Of a DNA stretch of 13,728 nucleotides, positions 1 to 7,871 are shown one piece after another. Location: assembly GCA_021852225.1 (NCBI GenBank), contig JAJZOA010000231.1:1-13728 (forward strand), read 5' to 3'. Position numbers and translations under genes: made by a program. Position 1 is the stretch's first letter. Each line of letters starts with the position of its first letter. The notes below the pieces were generated by a model that saw nothing but the letters and a program-made list of their open reading frames with translations, searched no databases and was not told where the DNA came from. This stretch comes from Planctomycetota bacterium. Lineage in GTDB: Bacteria > Planctomycetota > Phycisphaerae > WQYP01.

Positions 1-72
1 CCCTTTTTTCCGATAATCACCGTCGCCAGACATTGATTGCCCCAATAACATCCGCTGACGCGTGAGGTACGC

Positions 73-92
73 TATCAAAATCAAACTTGATA
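73..92. promoter_or_regulatory. Possible operator: TATCAA-N8-TTGATA dyad
   Basis: A perfect inverted repeat of six bases (73-78 and 87-92) is separated by eight bases and lies in the AT-rich part of the leader, about 260 bases before the efflux operon. Its size and symmetry fit a site for a dimeric repressor, but no regulator gene is in the window and no second copy was seen. A six-base palindrome can occur by chance, so this is a candidate only. Confidence 0.25.
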
Positions 93-148
93 TACATGGC
101 ACTCTATATGAATTTGCCCTGGTCCCCCATTCCGTCATCTTTCTTTTG

Positions 149-179
149 TTGGACGATTCAGCCCGCAACCGCGTAGAAT
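149..179 (+). promoter_or_regulatory. Weak sigma-70-like promoter candidate for the efflux operon
   Basis: TTGGAC (149-154) and TAGAAT (174-179) resemble -35 and -10 boxes. The spacer is 19 bases, longer than the preferred 17, so the match is imperfect. It is the best candidate I see upstream of the RND genes. The transcript would run through the hairpin block at 272-349 before reaching the adaptor start. Confidence 0.3.
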
Positions 180-271
180 GACAGGCGTTATACACCGCAT
201 TGGACGGCGGTATTACACCGACAGCGTGGTTTGGCGAAAATGGAGGAGCCCCGATTTGCTGCCCCTGTTTT

Positions 272-349
272 CCCCAAGCTGGGGGTGTCGGGCATCTTGC
301 CCGACATTGTCGCCCACGGCGGGCGGGACGCCCGCCCCCCCCACCGTGG
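272..349. repeat. Triple-hairpin, REP/MITE-like intergenic repeat
   Basis: Three inverted repeats sit side by side. CCCC/GGGG with a 5-base loop is at 272-284. A perfect 9-bp stem with a TCT loop is at 286-306 (TGTCGGGCA/TGCCCGACA). A perfect 8-bp stem with a GGA loop is at 318-336 (GGCGGGCG/CGCCCGCC), and this last one is enclosed by CCACGG (314-319) and CCGTGG (344-349). Compact paired GC-rich hairpins with 3-base loops are typical of REP-like elements mobilised by RAYT transposases. From memory, words like these recur in intergenic DNA of Planctomycetota and Verrucomicrobiota. No other copy was noticed in this window. The block ends five bases before the adaptor start, and no T-run follows the hairpins, so it is not a standard terminator. 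Confidence 0.6.
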
Positions 350-353
350 CTGA

Positions 354-1619
354 ATGGAGAAAATTCTTTTGCCATATCGTTGTGCATTCTTCCAATCCTC
401 CCGCCGCGGCAAAGCTGCCTGCCGGTTACTGTTAGTTGGCCTTCTGACTATTTTTCTGCCCATTTTGCCAACCGGCTGTCAGAAAAAATCGACACCCCAT
501 ACCGCAGCTCCACCGGTACCCGTACGGGTTACCCTGGTATCCACGCGCCCGATTCCGGTGGAATTAACCAATATTGGCGTGGTACAGCCGGTGGCCAGTG
601 TCACATTGCAATCCCAGGTGAGCGGTCGGCTGGCCGCGGTTCTGGTGAAACCAGGACAAAACGTGAAAAAGAGGGAAATACTTTTTAAGCTGGATGCCGC
701 ACCTTTTCAGGCAGCTCTATTACAGGCGCGGGCGACCTTGTTAAAGGACCAGGCCATCGCCAGCAATAACAGCGTTATAGCCAATCAGGAAAGGCAGATG
801 CTTAAATTAAAGGCAGCTTCCCCCACAGAATATCTGCAGGCAAAATATACGGCACAAGCCGCCGCCGCGCAGGTTCAAGCGGACGAGGCGCAGATTCAAA
901 CGGCAAAAATCAACCTGGCCTATTGCACCATCCGCTCCCCAATGGATGGCCGGGCCGGAAACCTGCTTGCATTCACCGGACAAACCGTCCAGGCGACCAC
1001 CACAAATCTGCTGGTCATTAACCAGATGCAGCCGATTTATGTCGCCTTTTCTCTTCCGCAAGATAATCTGACCGAAATTCTTCAGGCGCGTAAACGCAAT
1101 CCCCGGCTTCCGATCATTGTGAAAGCCCATGGTCAAATTGGGCCACCCCTGACCGGCTATTTAAGTTTTGTGGACAATGCGGTGGATGCCGCCACCGGCT
1201 CCGTTCAATTCATGGGAACATTTGCCAACAACAGCAAGATGCTTTGGCCGGGCGAATATGTCAATGCGACGCTGCAGGTCGGCCTGAGAAAAAAGGCAAT
1301 TGTGGTGCCTTCCAGCGCGGTGGAGGTCGGGCAAAATGGATCCTATGTTTTTATTGTCGGCAAGAATAATATCGCCCAAATGCAGGCTGTTACCGAGGCA
1401 TTCTCTTACAACAATATGGCGGTCATTTCCCGTGGGCTATCGGTTGGCCAGATGGTCATCACCGATGGTCAGATCAGCGTTGTTCCCGGCAAACCGGTGG
1501 AAATTGTAAAAAAAGGCCTGATAGCCCCCGCGGCGGGCCAGGTTCAATCGCCGGGTGCCGCCGGGCCGCCTGAATCCACCACCCCGTCGCCAACCACGAA
1601 GGCCAGAGGCCAGCCATGA
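354..1619 (+). CDS. RND efflux periplasmic adaptor (membrane fusion) lipoprotein, MdtA/HlyD-like
   Basis: This is the periplasmic adaptor that links the inner-membrane pump encoded next to it to an outer-membrane channel in a tripartite drug or metabolite efflux system. The 421-residue protein starts with a basic stretch and a hydrophobic segment (about 25-39) ending in PTGC, a lipobox with Cys42, so it should be a lipid-anchored lipoprotein. The first lipoyl half is about 82-113. A short alpha-hairpin follows (114-186), then the second lipoyl half with YCTIRSPMDG (190-199), a beta-barrel (about 226-312) with the family pattern VDNAVDAATGSV and LWPGEYV, and a membrane-proximal domain to about 388. 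A Pro/Ala/Ser-rich tail (390-421) is probably disordered. The start is uncertain. ATG 354 has no Shine-Dalgarno, while an in-frame TTG at 369 has GGAG (356-359) nine bases upstream. Both keep the full signal sequence. The last four bases overlap the pump gene, so the two are translationally coupled. Confidence 0.93.
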   Translation: MEKILLPYRCAFFQSSRRGKAACRLLLVGLLTIFLPILPTGCQKKSTPHTAAPPVPVRVTLVSTRPIPVELTNIGVVQPVASVTLQSQVSGRLAAVLVKPGQNVKKREILFKLDAAPFQAALLQARATLLKDQAIASNNSVIANQERQMLKLKAASPTEYLQAKYTAQAAAAQVQADEAQIQTAKINLAYCTIRSPMDGRAGNLLAFTGQTVQATTTNLLVINQMQPIYVAFSLPQDNLTEILQARKRNPRLPIIVKAHGQIGPPLTGYLSFVDNAVDAATGSVQFMGTFANNSKMLWPGEYVNATLQVGLRKKAIVVPSSAVEVGQNGSYVFIVGKNNIAQMQAVTEAFSYNNMAVISRGLSVGQMVITDGQISVVPGKPVEIVKKGLIAPAAGQVQSPGAAGPPESTTPSPTTKARGQP

Positions 1620-4600
1620 ATATATCTGAGCTATTCATACGCCGCCCGGTGGCCACCACATTGCTGATGGTCACTCTGGTGATTTTTGGACTCATGGCCT
1701 ACGTTCAGCTACCAGTCAGCGACTTGCCAGATGTAGCGCGGCCGACTATTCAGGTAAGCGCTTCATTGCCAGGCGCAAATCCGGAAACCATGGAATCTTC
1801 CGTGGCAACACCGCTGGAAAAGCAATTTACGCAAATTGCCGGCCTGGAATCCATGACGAGCCAAAGCTCGCAGGGCAGCACCTCTATTACTCTGAATTTT
1901 TCGCTGAGCCGGAATATTAACAACTGCGCGCTGGATGTGCAGGCGGCCATTTCACGGGCGGGTGGCCAGTTGCCGCATAATATGCCCAATCCGCCCACGT
2001 TTCAGAAGGTCAATCCCGCGGCTCAGGCCATTTTGCTGTTGGCGCTTACCTCCAAAACCATGCCCATGTACAAACTAGACGATTATGCGGAAAACCTGCT
2101 CGGAGATTCCATTTCTGAAGTCAACGGCGTAGCGCAGGTGAATGTATTCGGTGCCCAGACTTACGCCGTCAGAATTCAGGTCAATCCGCAGGCCCTGGCG
2201 GAACGCGGCATTGGGATCAACCAGCTCGTGAGTACCATTCAGGCGGCCAATGTCAACCAGCCAACGGGCACGCTTTGGGGCACCCACAAAACATATCAGG
2301 TTTATTCAAACAGTCAGTTGACCGACGCGGCGGCATATCGGCCGCTGATCGTTCAAACCAACCACGCCACCGGCGCCGTGGTTCGGCTGGACCAGGTGGC
2401 ACATGTCATAAACAGCGTTGCCAACGATAAAACACGGGCCTGGTATTACACCAACGGCAAATTCAGCCGCGCAATTATTCTGGCCATTTCCAAGCAACCC
2501 GGCGCCAATACCATTCAAGTGGTCAATGACATTAAAAAGATTATTCCGCAATTGCAGTCCAGCATTCCGCCCACGGTTGTACTCACAACCATGTATGATA
2601 AATCGCTGGATATCCGCCAGGGAGTTTATGATGTGAAACTGACGCTGGGGCTGGCCCTGGTGCTGGTGACACTGGTCATCTTCTGCTTTTTAAGAACGCT
2701 GCGGGCCACGCTTATACCGTTTCTGGCCATGCCGCTGGCGATCATAGGCACATTTGGGGTGATGTATGAGCTTCATTTCACAATTGATTATTTTTCGCTG
2801 CTGGCCCTTACGCTGGCGGTGGGATTTATTGTGGATGACGCCGTGGTCATGCTGGAAAATTCATATAGGCACATAGAAATGGGCGAAGACCCCATGACCG
2901 CTACGCTAAACGCCTCACGCGAAATAGGCTTTACCATTATTTCCATGACTCTTTCGCTGGTGGCGGTTTTTATACCGATCATCTTTTTAGGTGGGATTAT
3001 TGGCCGGCTGCTCAACGAATTCGCCCTGACTCTGGCCACCGCCATTCTGATGTCCGGAGGCATATCCCTTACTCTTACGCCAATGCTCTGCAGCCGGATG
3101 CTTAAGGACCCGCGTGGCCGCCGCCACAATATTTTCTATCGCGTCATGGAAACATTTTTTGATTCCTCACGCCTGCTCTATCTCTGGATGCTGCGCGGTG
3201 TGCTGCGGGCCGGCCCGATCGTCCTGATTGGCTCGGCACTTACCCTCTGGCTGACGCTGCATCTGCTGGTGGTTATTCCGGAGGGTTTTATTCCCGCCGG
3301 TGACAGTGGACATGTGATGGTGGCCACACAGGGCGCCCAGAGCATTTCTTTTGATTCCCTGGTGCGCCACCAGAAAGCCATGGCCTCTCTGGTGGGAAAT
3401 GATCCCAATGTGGATAACTTCATGTCATTGGCCGGCGGCGGCCGTTTTGGCGGCAGCAACGGCGGCATGATGTTTTTTCACCTGAAGCCTTCCGGCGATC
3501 GCCCGCTTACCACAGATCAGTTTATCAGCAGCCTGCGACCGAAATTTAGCCGCGTCGTCGGCTTGCGGGCTTATATGCAAAATCTCCCGCCGATTACAAT
3601 CGACAGTCAAAATACCAAGGCGCAATATCAGTTCACACTGCTTTCACCGGACACGGCCGCCTTATTCAAATACGCCCCCATATTTACGGAAAAACTGGCC
3701 ACACTGCCCGGTCTGCGTGAAGTTAACAACGACCTGCTGATCAAGACGCCACAGGTCAATATTGTTCCAGATGAAAACCGCGCCCAGATTCTGGGAGTTT
3801 CCAATCAGGCAATAGAAGATGCGCTGGGCCTAAGTTACGGCGCTGAACAAATCAGCACAATTTACGATCCGCAGGCGCAATACGAAGTTATACTGGAGGC
3901 CGAGCCGAAATATCAGCGCAATCCGGCGGATCTCGGGCTGTTGTATGTGACTTCAAACACCGGCAAACTCGTGCCACTGAACGCAATTACCAGGGTCACG
4001 AAAAGCCTGGGACCAATGATCATCAACCAGACCGGAATTCTGCCTTCCGTAACAATTTCCTTTAACGTGGCGACCGATTACTCACTAAGCAGAGCGGTCA
4101 GTGAAATTAAGGCCACAGCCAAAGCGACGTTGCCGCCCCAGATTATCACAAGTTTTCAGGGTGAGGCACAGATTTTTCAACAGGCCGTCATTAACATGGG
4201 TTTGCTGCTGCTGGTCGCCGTGGTGGTGATTTATCTGGTTCTGGGTATTTTGTATGAAAGCTTCATTCATCCGATCACCATTCTGACCGCGCTTCCATTC
4301 GCGGGCCTTGGGGCACTGCTGACGCTGATAATCTTCGGAAAAATCCTTGATTTATATGCGTTTGTCGGCGTGATTATGCTGATAGGGCTGGTAAAAAAGA
4401 ACGGCATTATGATGGTCGATTTCGCCATTGATGCCCAGCGGCGGCAGGGCCTTTCTCCCGCCGAGGCGATTTATCAGGCCTGTTCCATCCGGTTTCGCCC
4501 CATCATGATGACAACCATGGCCGCTCTGCTCGGCACGCTGCCGATTGCGCTGGGAACCGGAGCGGACGCCGACACCCGCCGACCATTGGGGCTGGCGGTG

Positions 4601-4765
4601 ATTGGCGGACTGGTGTTTTCTCAATTTCTGACACTGTTTGTCACACCCGTATTTTACATTTATATGGATAAAATCCGAACCGCCTTTGGCGGAATGAACT
4701 ATGCCCGGCGAGGTGCCGATATACCGATGCAGACGCATGCCGGTACCGCCCGCCAGGACGCCTGA
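1616..4765 (+). CDS. RND inner-membrane efflux pump, HAE1 family, MdtB/MdtC-like
   Basis: This is a proton-driven multidrug exporter of the AcrB/MdtC type, working as a trimer in the inner membrane. Its 1049 residues are full family length. TM1 lies near residues 12-30 and is followed by the PVSDLPDVARPTIQV pore-domain opening. A cluster of helices begins near 342. TM4 carries the two proton-relay aspartates D407 and D408 in VGFIVDDAVVMLEN, at the same numbers as in E. coli AcrB. TM7 is near 533-552, a second periplasmic half follows, and TM8 begins near 862. The relay lysine lies in GLVKKNGIMMVDFA (K927/K928, N929). The late motif RFRPIMMTTMAALLGTLPIAL and the KKNGIMM form resemble MdtB/MdtC more than AcrB. 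GAGG-like bases (GAGG 1606-1609) sit six bases before the ATG, and the start overlaps the adaptor stop as ATGA. No outer-membrane factor gene follows, so the channel must be encoded elsewhere. Substrate cannot be read from sequence. Confidence 0.97.
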   Translation: MNISELFIRRPVATTLLMVTLVIFGLMAYVQLPVSDLPDVARPTIQVSASLPGANPETMESSVATPLEKQFTQIAGLESMTSQSSQGSTSITLNFSLSRNINNCALDVQAAISRAGGQLPHNMPNPPTFQKVNPAAQAILLLALTSKTMPMYKLDDYAENLLGDSISEVNGVAQVNVFGAQTYAVRIQVNPQALAERGIGINQLVSTIQAANVNQPTGTLWGTHKTYQVYSNSQLTDAAAYRPLIVQTNHATGAVVRLDQVAHVINSVANDKTRAWYYTNGKFSRAIILAISKQPGANTIQVVNDIKKIIPQLQSSIPPTVVLTTMYDKSLDIRQGVYDVKLTLGLALVLVTLVIFCFLRTLRATLIPFLAMPLAIIGTFGVMYELHFTIDYFSLLALTLAVGFIVDDAVVMLENSYRHIEMGEDPMTATLNASREIGFTIISMTLSLVAVFIPIIFLGGIIGRLLNEFALTLATAILMSGGISLTLTPMLCSRMLKDPRGRRHNIFYRVMETFFDSSRLLYLWMLRGVLRAGPIVLIGSALTLWLTLHLLVVIPEGFIPAGDSGHVMVATQGAQSISFDSLVRHQKAMASLVGNDPNVDNFMSLAGGGRFGGSNGGMMFFHLKPSGDRPLTTDQFISSLRPKFSRVVGLRAYMQNLPPITIDSQNTKAQYQFTLLSPDTAALFKYAPIFTEKLATLPGLREVNNDLLIKTPQVNIVPDENRAQILGVSNQAIEDALGLSYGAEQISTIYDPQAQYEVILEAEPKYQRNPADLGLLYVTSNTGKLVPLNAITRVTKSLGPMIINQTGILPSVTISFNVATDYSLSRAVSEIKATAKATLPPQIITSFQGEAQIFQQAVINMGLLLLVAVVVIYLVLGILYESFIHPITILTALPFAGLGALLTLIIFGKILDLYAFVGVIMLIGLVKKNGIMMVDFAIDAQRRQGLSPAEAIYQACSIRFRPIMMTTMAALLGTLPIALGTGADADTRRPLGLAVIGGLVFSQFLTLFVTPVFYIYMDKIRTAFGGMNYARRGADIPMQTHAGTARQDA

Positions 4766-4800
4766 TCAATGTTATCCACCGGTCTGCATGGAATTACCAC

Positions 4801-5511
4801 ATGATGACGCCAATTGAACTCGCCGGATTAATCGACCACACGTTGCTCAAACCCGAAGCGACCGAAGTCCAAATCCGACGGCTGGTGCACCAGGCGATAG
4901 AACACCATTTTGCGGCGGTATGCGTAAACCCGCGGTGGATTCCACTGGTTAGAACACTTCTCGATAACGACGGCGGCATGGGACAGGCCGGAAATCGGCC
5001 TGCCGCCTGCGGCTGCGTCGGATTTCCACTCGGCGCCGGCTTTTCACATATAAAGGCGGCCGAGGCCGCGGCGTGCGCACAGGCCGGGGCCGATGAAGTG
5101 GACATGGTGGCGTTTCTGCCGGCTATTCTGGCGGAAAATATGGCCGAAGCACAGGATGATATGGCCCGAGTGGTCGGCGAGGCCCGGAGGGTGAACCCGA
5201 AAATAGTTGTGAAGGTTATTCTTGAGACTGCTGTTCTGACGGAACAACAGATTCAATTCGGATGCCGGGCGGCGCGGCAAGCAGGCGCGGATTTCGTAAA
5301 GACCAGCACGGGATTTCATCCCACGGGCGGTGCCTCCGTGCAGGCCGTGCAATGGTTGAAACAATATGCCGGGGGTCTACGCGTGAAAGCGTCCGGTGGC
5401 ATTCGAGACCTGCCCACGGCAATGGCGATGCTTAAGGCCGGTGCGGATCGTCTGGGGTGCTCGGCAAGTGTGGAGATCATTGCGGCTCTCAAGTCGACAG
5501 CGGAGGCATGA
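4801..5511 (+). CDS. deoC: Deoxyribose-phosphate aldolase (DERA)
   Basis: This cytosolic class I aldolase reversibly cleaves 2-deoxy-D-ribose 5-phosphate to glyceraldehyde 3-phosphate and acetaldehyde, the last step of deoxynucleoside salvage catabolism. The 236-residue TIM barrel is complete and shows the family blocks in order: LIDHTLLKPEAT near the N-terminus, VCVNPRW, CGCVGFPLGAG, ADEVDMV with D101, VVKVILETAVL, GADFVKTSTGF with the Schiff-base lysine K167, and VKASGGIRD with the second active-site lysine K196. All three catalytic positions are therefore present. The gene starts with ATGATG behind a weak GGA (4790-4792). It lies 35 bases after the pump stop with no terminator visible between them, so it may be read through from the efflux operon. 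No nucleoside phosphorylase or deoxyribokinase is nearby, and the link to efflux is probably incidental. Confidence 0.96.
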   Translation: MMTPIELAGLIDHTLLKPEATEVQIRRLVHQAIEHHFAAVCVNPRWIPLVRTLLDNDGGMGQAGNRPAACGCVGFPLGAGFSHIKAAEAAACAQAGADEVDMVAFLPAILAENMAEAQDDMARVVGEARRVNPKIVVKVILETAVLTEQQIQFGCRAARQAGADFVKTSTGFHPTGGASVQAVQWLKQYAGGLRVKASGGIRDLPTAMAMLKAGADRLGCSASVEIIAALKSTAEA

Positions 5512-5614
5512 GCCATTGCCCCGCCGATTTTTTCTGGCGTCATGCGGGCATGGTCCGCCAGCCGCGGTCCCGCCGGGCACGTCCGACCGAACCGCCTGAT
5601 ACCGGAAAGTTGAT
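5512..5614. other. Convergent intergenic spacer between deoC and the glycogen synthase gene
   Basis: Both genes end here. The spacer holds a perfect 6-bp inverted repeat, CTGGCG (5534-5539) and CGCCAG (5556-5561), with a 16-base loop, and a T6 run directly before it on the plus strand. That T-run is on the wrong side to terminate the plus-strand transcript and becomes an A-run after the hairpin on the minus strand, so a classical intrinsic terminator is not supported in either direction. Confidence 0.4.
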
Positions 5615-7786
5615 TTACACCGCGGCCTGTGACTTCCGGGACAGAGCCAGACGATGGGCGTGCGCGTAATGGGAGACCAGATTGTTCCAGTCAAAATACT
5701 CCGAGAGTCGTTCCACCCGGTTACGCAATTCAATTCTTCCACGGCGTTCTTTCAGGGCATAATTAAAGAGAATTTCAGTTAATTGATGCGCCGCCTGGTC
5801 AAAATTGGCATAACGGCGGCCGACCACAAACAGCCCGTTATTGGCGGGGTCCTGAATATGTTTGCTGACATAGCTGCCGAATCCGGCCAGATCGCTGGTC
5901 ACCGCGGGCACGCCGCTGGCCACGCATTCCATAGGCGTATATCCCCAAGGTTCGTAATAGCTCGGGAAAACGCCCATGTGACAGCCGCGGACAAACTGAT
6001 CGTAATCCAGACCGATGAGAGGCGAAGTCGCGGAAAGGAAGTCGGGATGGAAAACGACTTTTACCCGGTCATCTTTGGCATTAAAAAGCCTGCACGCACG
6101 GAGTTTCTGCAGAACCGAATCGTTGGCGTCATCCCACAGATCGTGGGTGACAATCGGCGGCTGGCGCCAGGTCCGCCAGGCATGCAGCCCGCGTTTCAAC
6201 CGCACCTGCGCCTGCTGCGAAAGCATTTCCTGGCCCTCTGGCAGACGCCCGGTGCAGACCACGGAAAGCAGTTTTTGTGACATTTCCTCGGACACGCGTT
6301 CGCAGGTCAGCTTCAGGTCATCGAACATCGCCTGACTTCTCAATACATCTACATTTATAGATTTATATGGCGCCCGCGAAATGATAAACGCCACAACCGT
6401 CATATCAATCCCGCCGGACTTCAGCCAGTGGTTCAGCCGCGCCAGTGATTCAATAAACAGATCAATTCCCTTGTTGGTGTATTCATATCGCCCCGCGGTG
6501 AACAGATACAGCGTGCGGTCAAGATCGAACGTGTAGGACGGGAAAAAGTGGGCAGCCACAAAGCTGTGAATCGCCTCTTTGTACTGGCGGTGCATGGTCT
6601 GAAATTCATGCAGGGCTTCAAACCGGCGGATATTCAGGCCGTTCGGGGTCACCACATCCGGCTTGCGGTGCAGCAGTTTTTCCGCCTCCAGTGCGGTCAC
6701 ATCGGAAACCGTGGTAAATACGTCCGCGCAGTTGCTGGCGCCATGTTCAATGCAATAGCGGGGATAAATGCGGTAATGCCCGGCGGCATGATCCGGATTG
6801 ATCGTATCGAGTTTGGCATAAAAATCCGGATTATCCGTGCACAGATACCGCCCCAGCAGCGTCGCATGGGTGGTAAACACCGTGGCCACAGCAAGTTTAA
6901 GAAATGCCAGACGCATCAGGCCCAGACCGGCCATCCATTCGTGAAAATGAGCGACCAGTTGCAACCTGCCATTGTTCGCCCGGGCGATTTCCTGAAACAG
7001 AAGACCCGTCAGAAATCCGAACGCGACAACATTATTGGTATCGCCGTCATCATCGTAGGTTTGAATGCCGTGGTCTTTCCAAAGCATATATTTAAATTCA
7101 CCCAGGCGATTGAACGCCTCGGCGTAATCCAGCAGAATCACACGAGGTCGGCCTTCGATAAGCCAATAGCCACAATGAACGGTGACGCCAAGTTCCCGCA
7201 TCTTTTTAACGGCCTCGGCCACTATTCCGACAGGCTCGCAGGGTTCGAGTTCCACAGCGGCGGTTTCCGCATTGTACGGCCCCACCAGGCAATAGCGCTC
7301 TCCCCAGGCGGCCACCATGGAAGGTGCCTTGCTGCGCATAACCGTATAAATGCCACCCAACTGCCAGCAGACCTCCCACGCCACTTCAAACAAAAGTGGC
7401 TTGGAATCGTCCGAGGCATCTCCGGCGTCGGTTTCCGGAACTTTCTCCACCGGCTTGCGCGCAGGAATTGGCGGCGGACCGGGCCAAATGGGTGAAACCG
7501 GTTCCGGCACCTTGGGTCCCCCGCCACGAGCGTTTTGTACCGAACCGACCACCACAGATCTGCGGATCGGTGTTCCAGCGTTACCCACACCCATCCCGCC
7601 GGCGACAACTGTAGAGGGTGGAGCAAACCCGACCACCTTGTAATTGACGCGCGGTTGGTCCTGCGCAGCTTCATGCGGCTCAAGTCCATCCGGATTTGCC
7701 GGCGGCGCGCCGCCAACCGATTCTGATTTAGCCTTTTCTGATGATTTCAGCCCGGATTTCCTGCCGGAACGCTTCATATCCGCCAT
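5615..7786 (-). CDS. Glycogen synthase, GT3 (eukaryote-like) family, with disordered N-terminal extension
   Basis: This enzyme elongates alpha-1,4-glucan from a nucleotide sugar. GT3 enzymes use UDP-glucose, unlike the bacterial GT5 GlgA, which prefers ADP-glucose. Of 723 residues, the first ~130 are Gly/Pro/Ser/Lys-rich, without recognisable fold, and probably disordered. The GT-B core begins at LLFEVAWEVCWQLGGIYTV (131-149) with the GG nucleotide loop. Later blocks are HFHEW (280-284), TAGRYEYTNKG (430-440; R433, E435, K439) and YYEPWGYTPMEC (610-621) with E612 and E620 matching the catalytic pair of yeast and human enzymes. The helix at 681-693 has the pattern RRxRxxxRxRxxR, keeping all six arginines that bind glucose 6-phosphate in eukaryotic synthases. 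The chain ends 30 residues later, without the phosphorylated C-terminal tail of animal enzymes. ATG 7786 has AGGG (7793-7796) six bases upstream. It follows the beta-galactosidase gene on the same strand after 193 bases and converges with deoC. Confidence 0.94.
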   Translation of the reverse strand: MADMKRSGRKSGLKSSEKAKSESVGGAPPANPDGLEPHEAAQDQPRVNYKVVGFAPPSTVVAGGMGVGNAGTPIRRSVVVGSVQNARGGGPKVPEPVSPIWPGPPPIPARKPVEKVPETDAGDASDDSKPLLFEVAWEVCWQLGGIYTVMRSKAPSMVAAWGERYCLVGPYNAETAAVELEPCEPVGIVAEAVKKMRELGVTVHCGYWLIEGRPRVILLDYAEAFNRLGEFKYMLWKDHGIQTYDDDGDTNNVVAFGFLTGLLFQEIARANNGRLQLVAHFHEWMAGLGLMRLAFLKLAVATVFTTHATLLGRYLCTDNPDFYAKLDTINPDHAAGHYRIYPRYCIEHGASNCADVFTTVSDVTALEAEKLLHRKPDVVTPNGLNIRRFEALHEFQTMHRQYKEAIHSFVAAHFFPSYTFDLDRTLYLFTAGRYEYTNKGIDLFIESLARLNHWLKSGGIDMTVVAFIISRAPYKSINVDVLRSQAMFDDLKLTCERVSEEMSQKLLSVVCTGRLPEGQEMLSQQAQVRLKRGLHAWRTWRQPPIVTHDLWDDANDSVLQKLRACRLFNAKDDRVKVVFHPDFLSATSPLIGLDYDQFVRGCHMGVFPSYYEPWGYTPMECVASGVPAVTSDLAGFGSYVSKHIQDPANNGLFVVGRRYANFDQAAHQLTEILFNYALKERRGRIELRNRVERLSEYFDWNNLVSHYAHAHRLALSRKSQAAV

Positions 7787-7833
7787 AACAAACCCTGCCT
7801 TTCCGTTTCAAACCACCCTTCCTGTCGCCAGTT

Positions 7834-7863
7834 ATTCTACACCAATGGACCGGGATTTGTCGT
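7834..7863 (-). promoter_or_regulatory. Candidate promoter for the glycogen synthase gene
   Basis: On the minus strand ACGACA (7863-7858) and TAGAAT (7839-7834) resemble -35 and -10 boxes with an 18-base spacer. Transcription would begin roughly 40-50 bases before the ATG at 7786. The -10 hexamer is identical to that proposed before the efflux operon. The match to consensus is moderate and unproven. Confidence 0.35.
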
Positions 7864-7871
7864 GGTTGCCG

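Larger units (their letters stand above)
1..353. other. Gene-less leader upstream of the efflux operon
   Basis: No convincing gene lies here. The open frames on both strands run through the hairpin repeat and encode low-complexity Pro/Arg/Gly-rich peptides, which is what such repeats always give. The left half is AT-richer and holds the dyad and the promoter candidate. The right half is the GC-rich repeat block. The gene on the left side of the window edge cannot be seen. Confidence 0.6.

Noticed and set aside
87..113. TTGATA with TATATG/TATGAA as a promoter
   Set aside because: The spacers are 12 and 14 bases, too short for a sigma-70 promoter.
188..688. Open frames on both strands across the leader repeat (188-463 minus, 178-435 and 200-688 plus)
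   Set aside because: They are translations of the GC-rich hairpin repeat and out-of-frame adaptor sequence. Such repeats often yield spurious hypothetical proteins.
5534..5561. Inverted repeat with a T6 run as a bidirectional terminator between deoC and glycogen synthase
   Set aside because: The T-run precedes the hairpin on the plus strand and becomes an A-run on the minus strand, so neither transcript has the required hairpin followed by U-tract.
6548..7495. 315-codon open frame opposite the glycogen synthase gene
   Set aside because: It is fully antisense to a clearly conserved GT3 core, with no recognisable motif and no convincing ribosome binding site.
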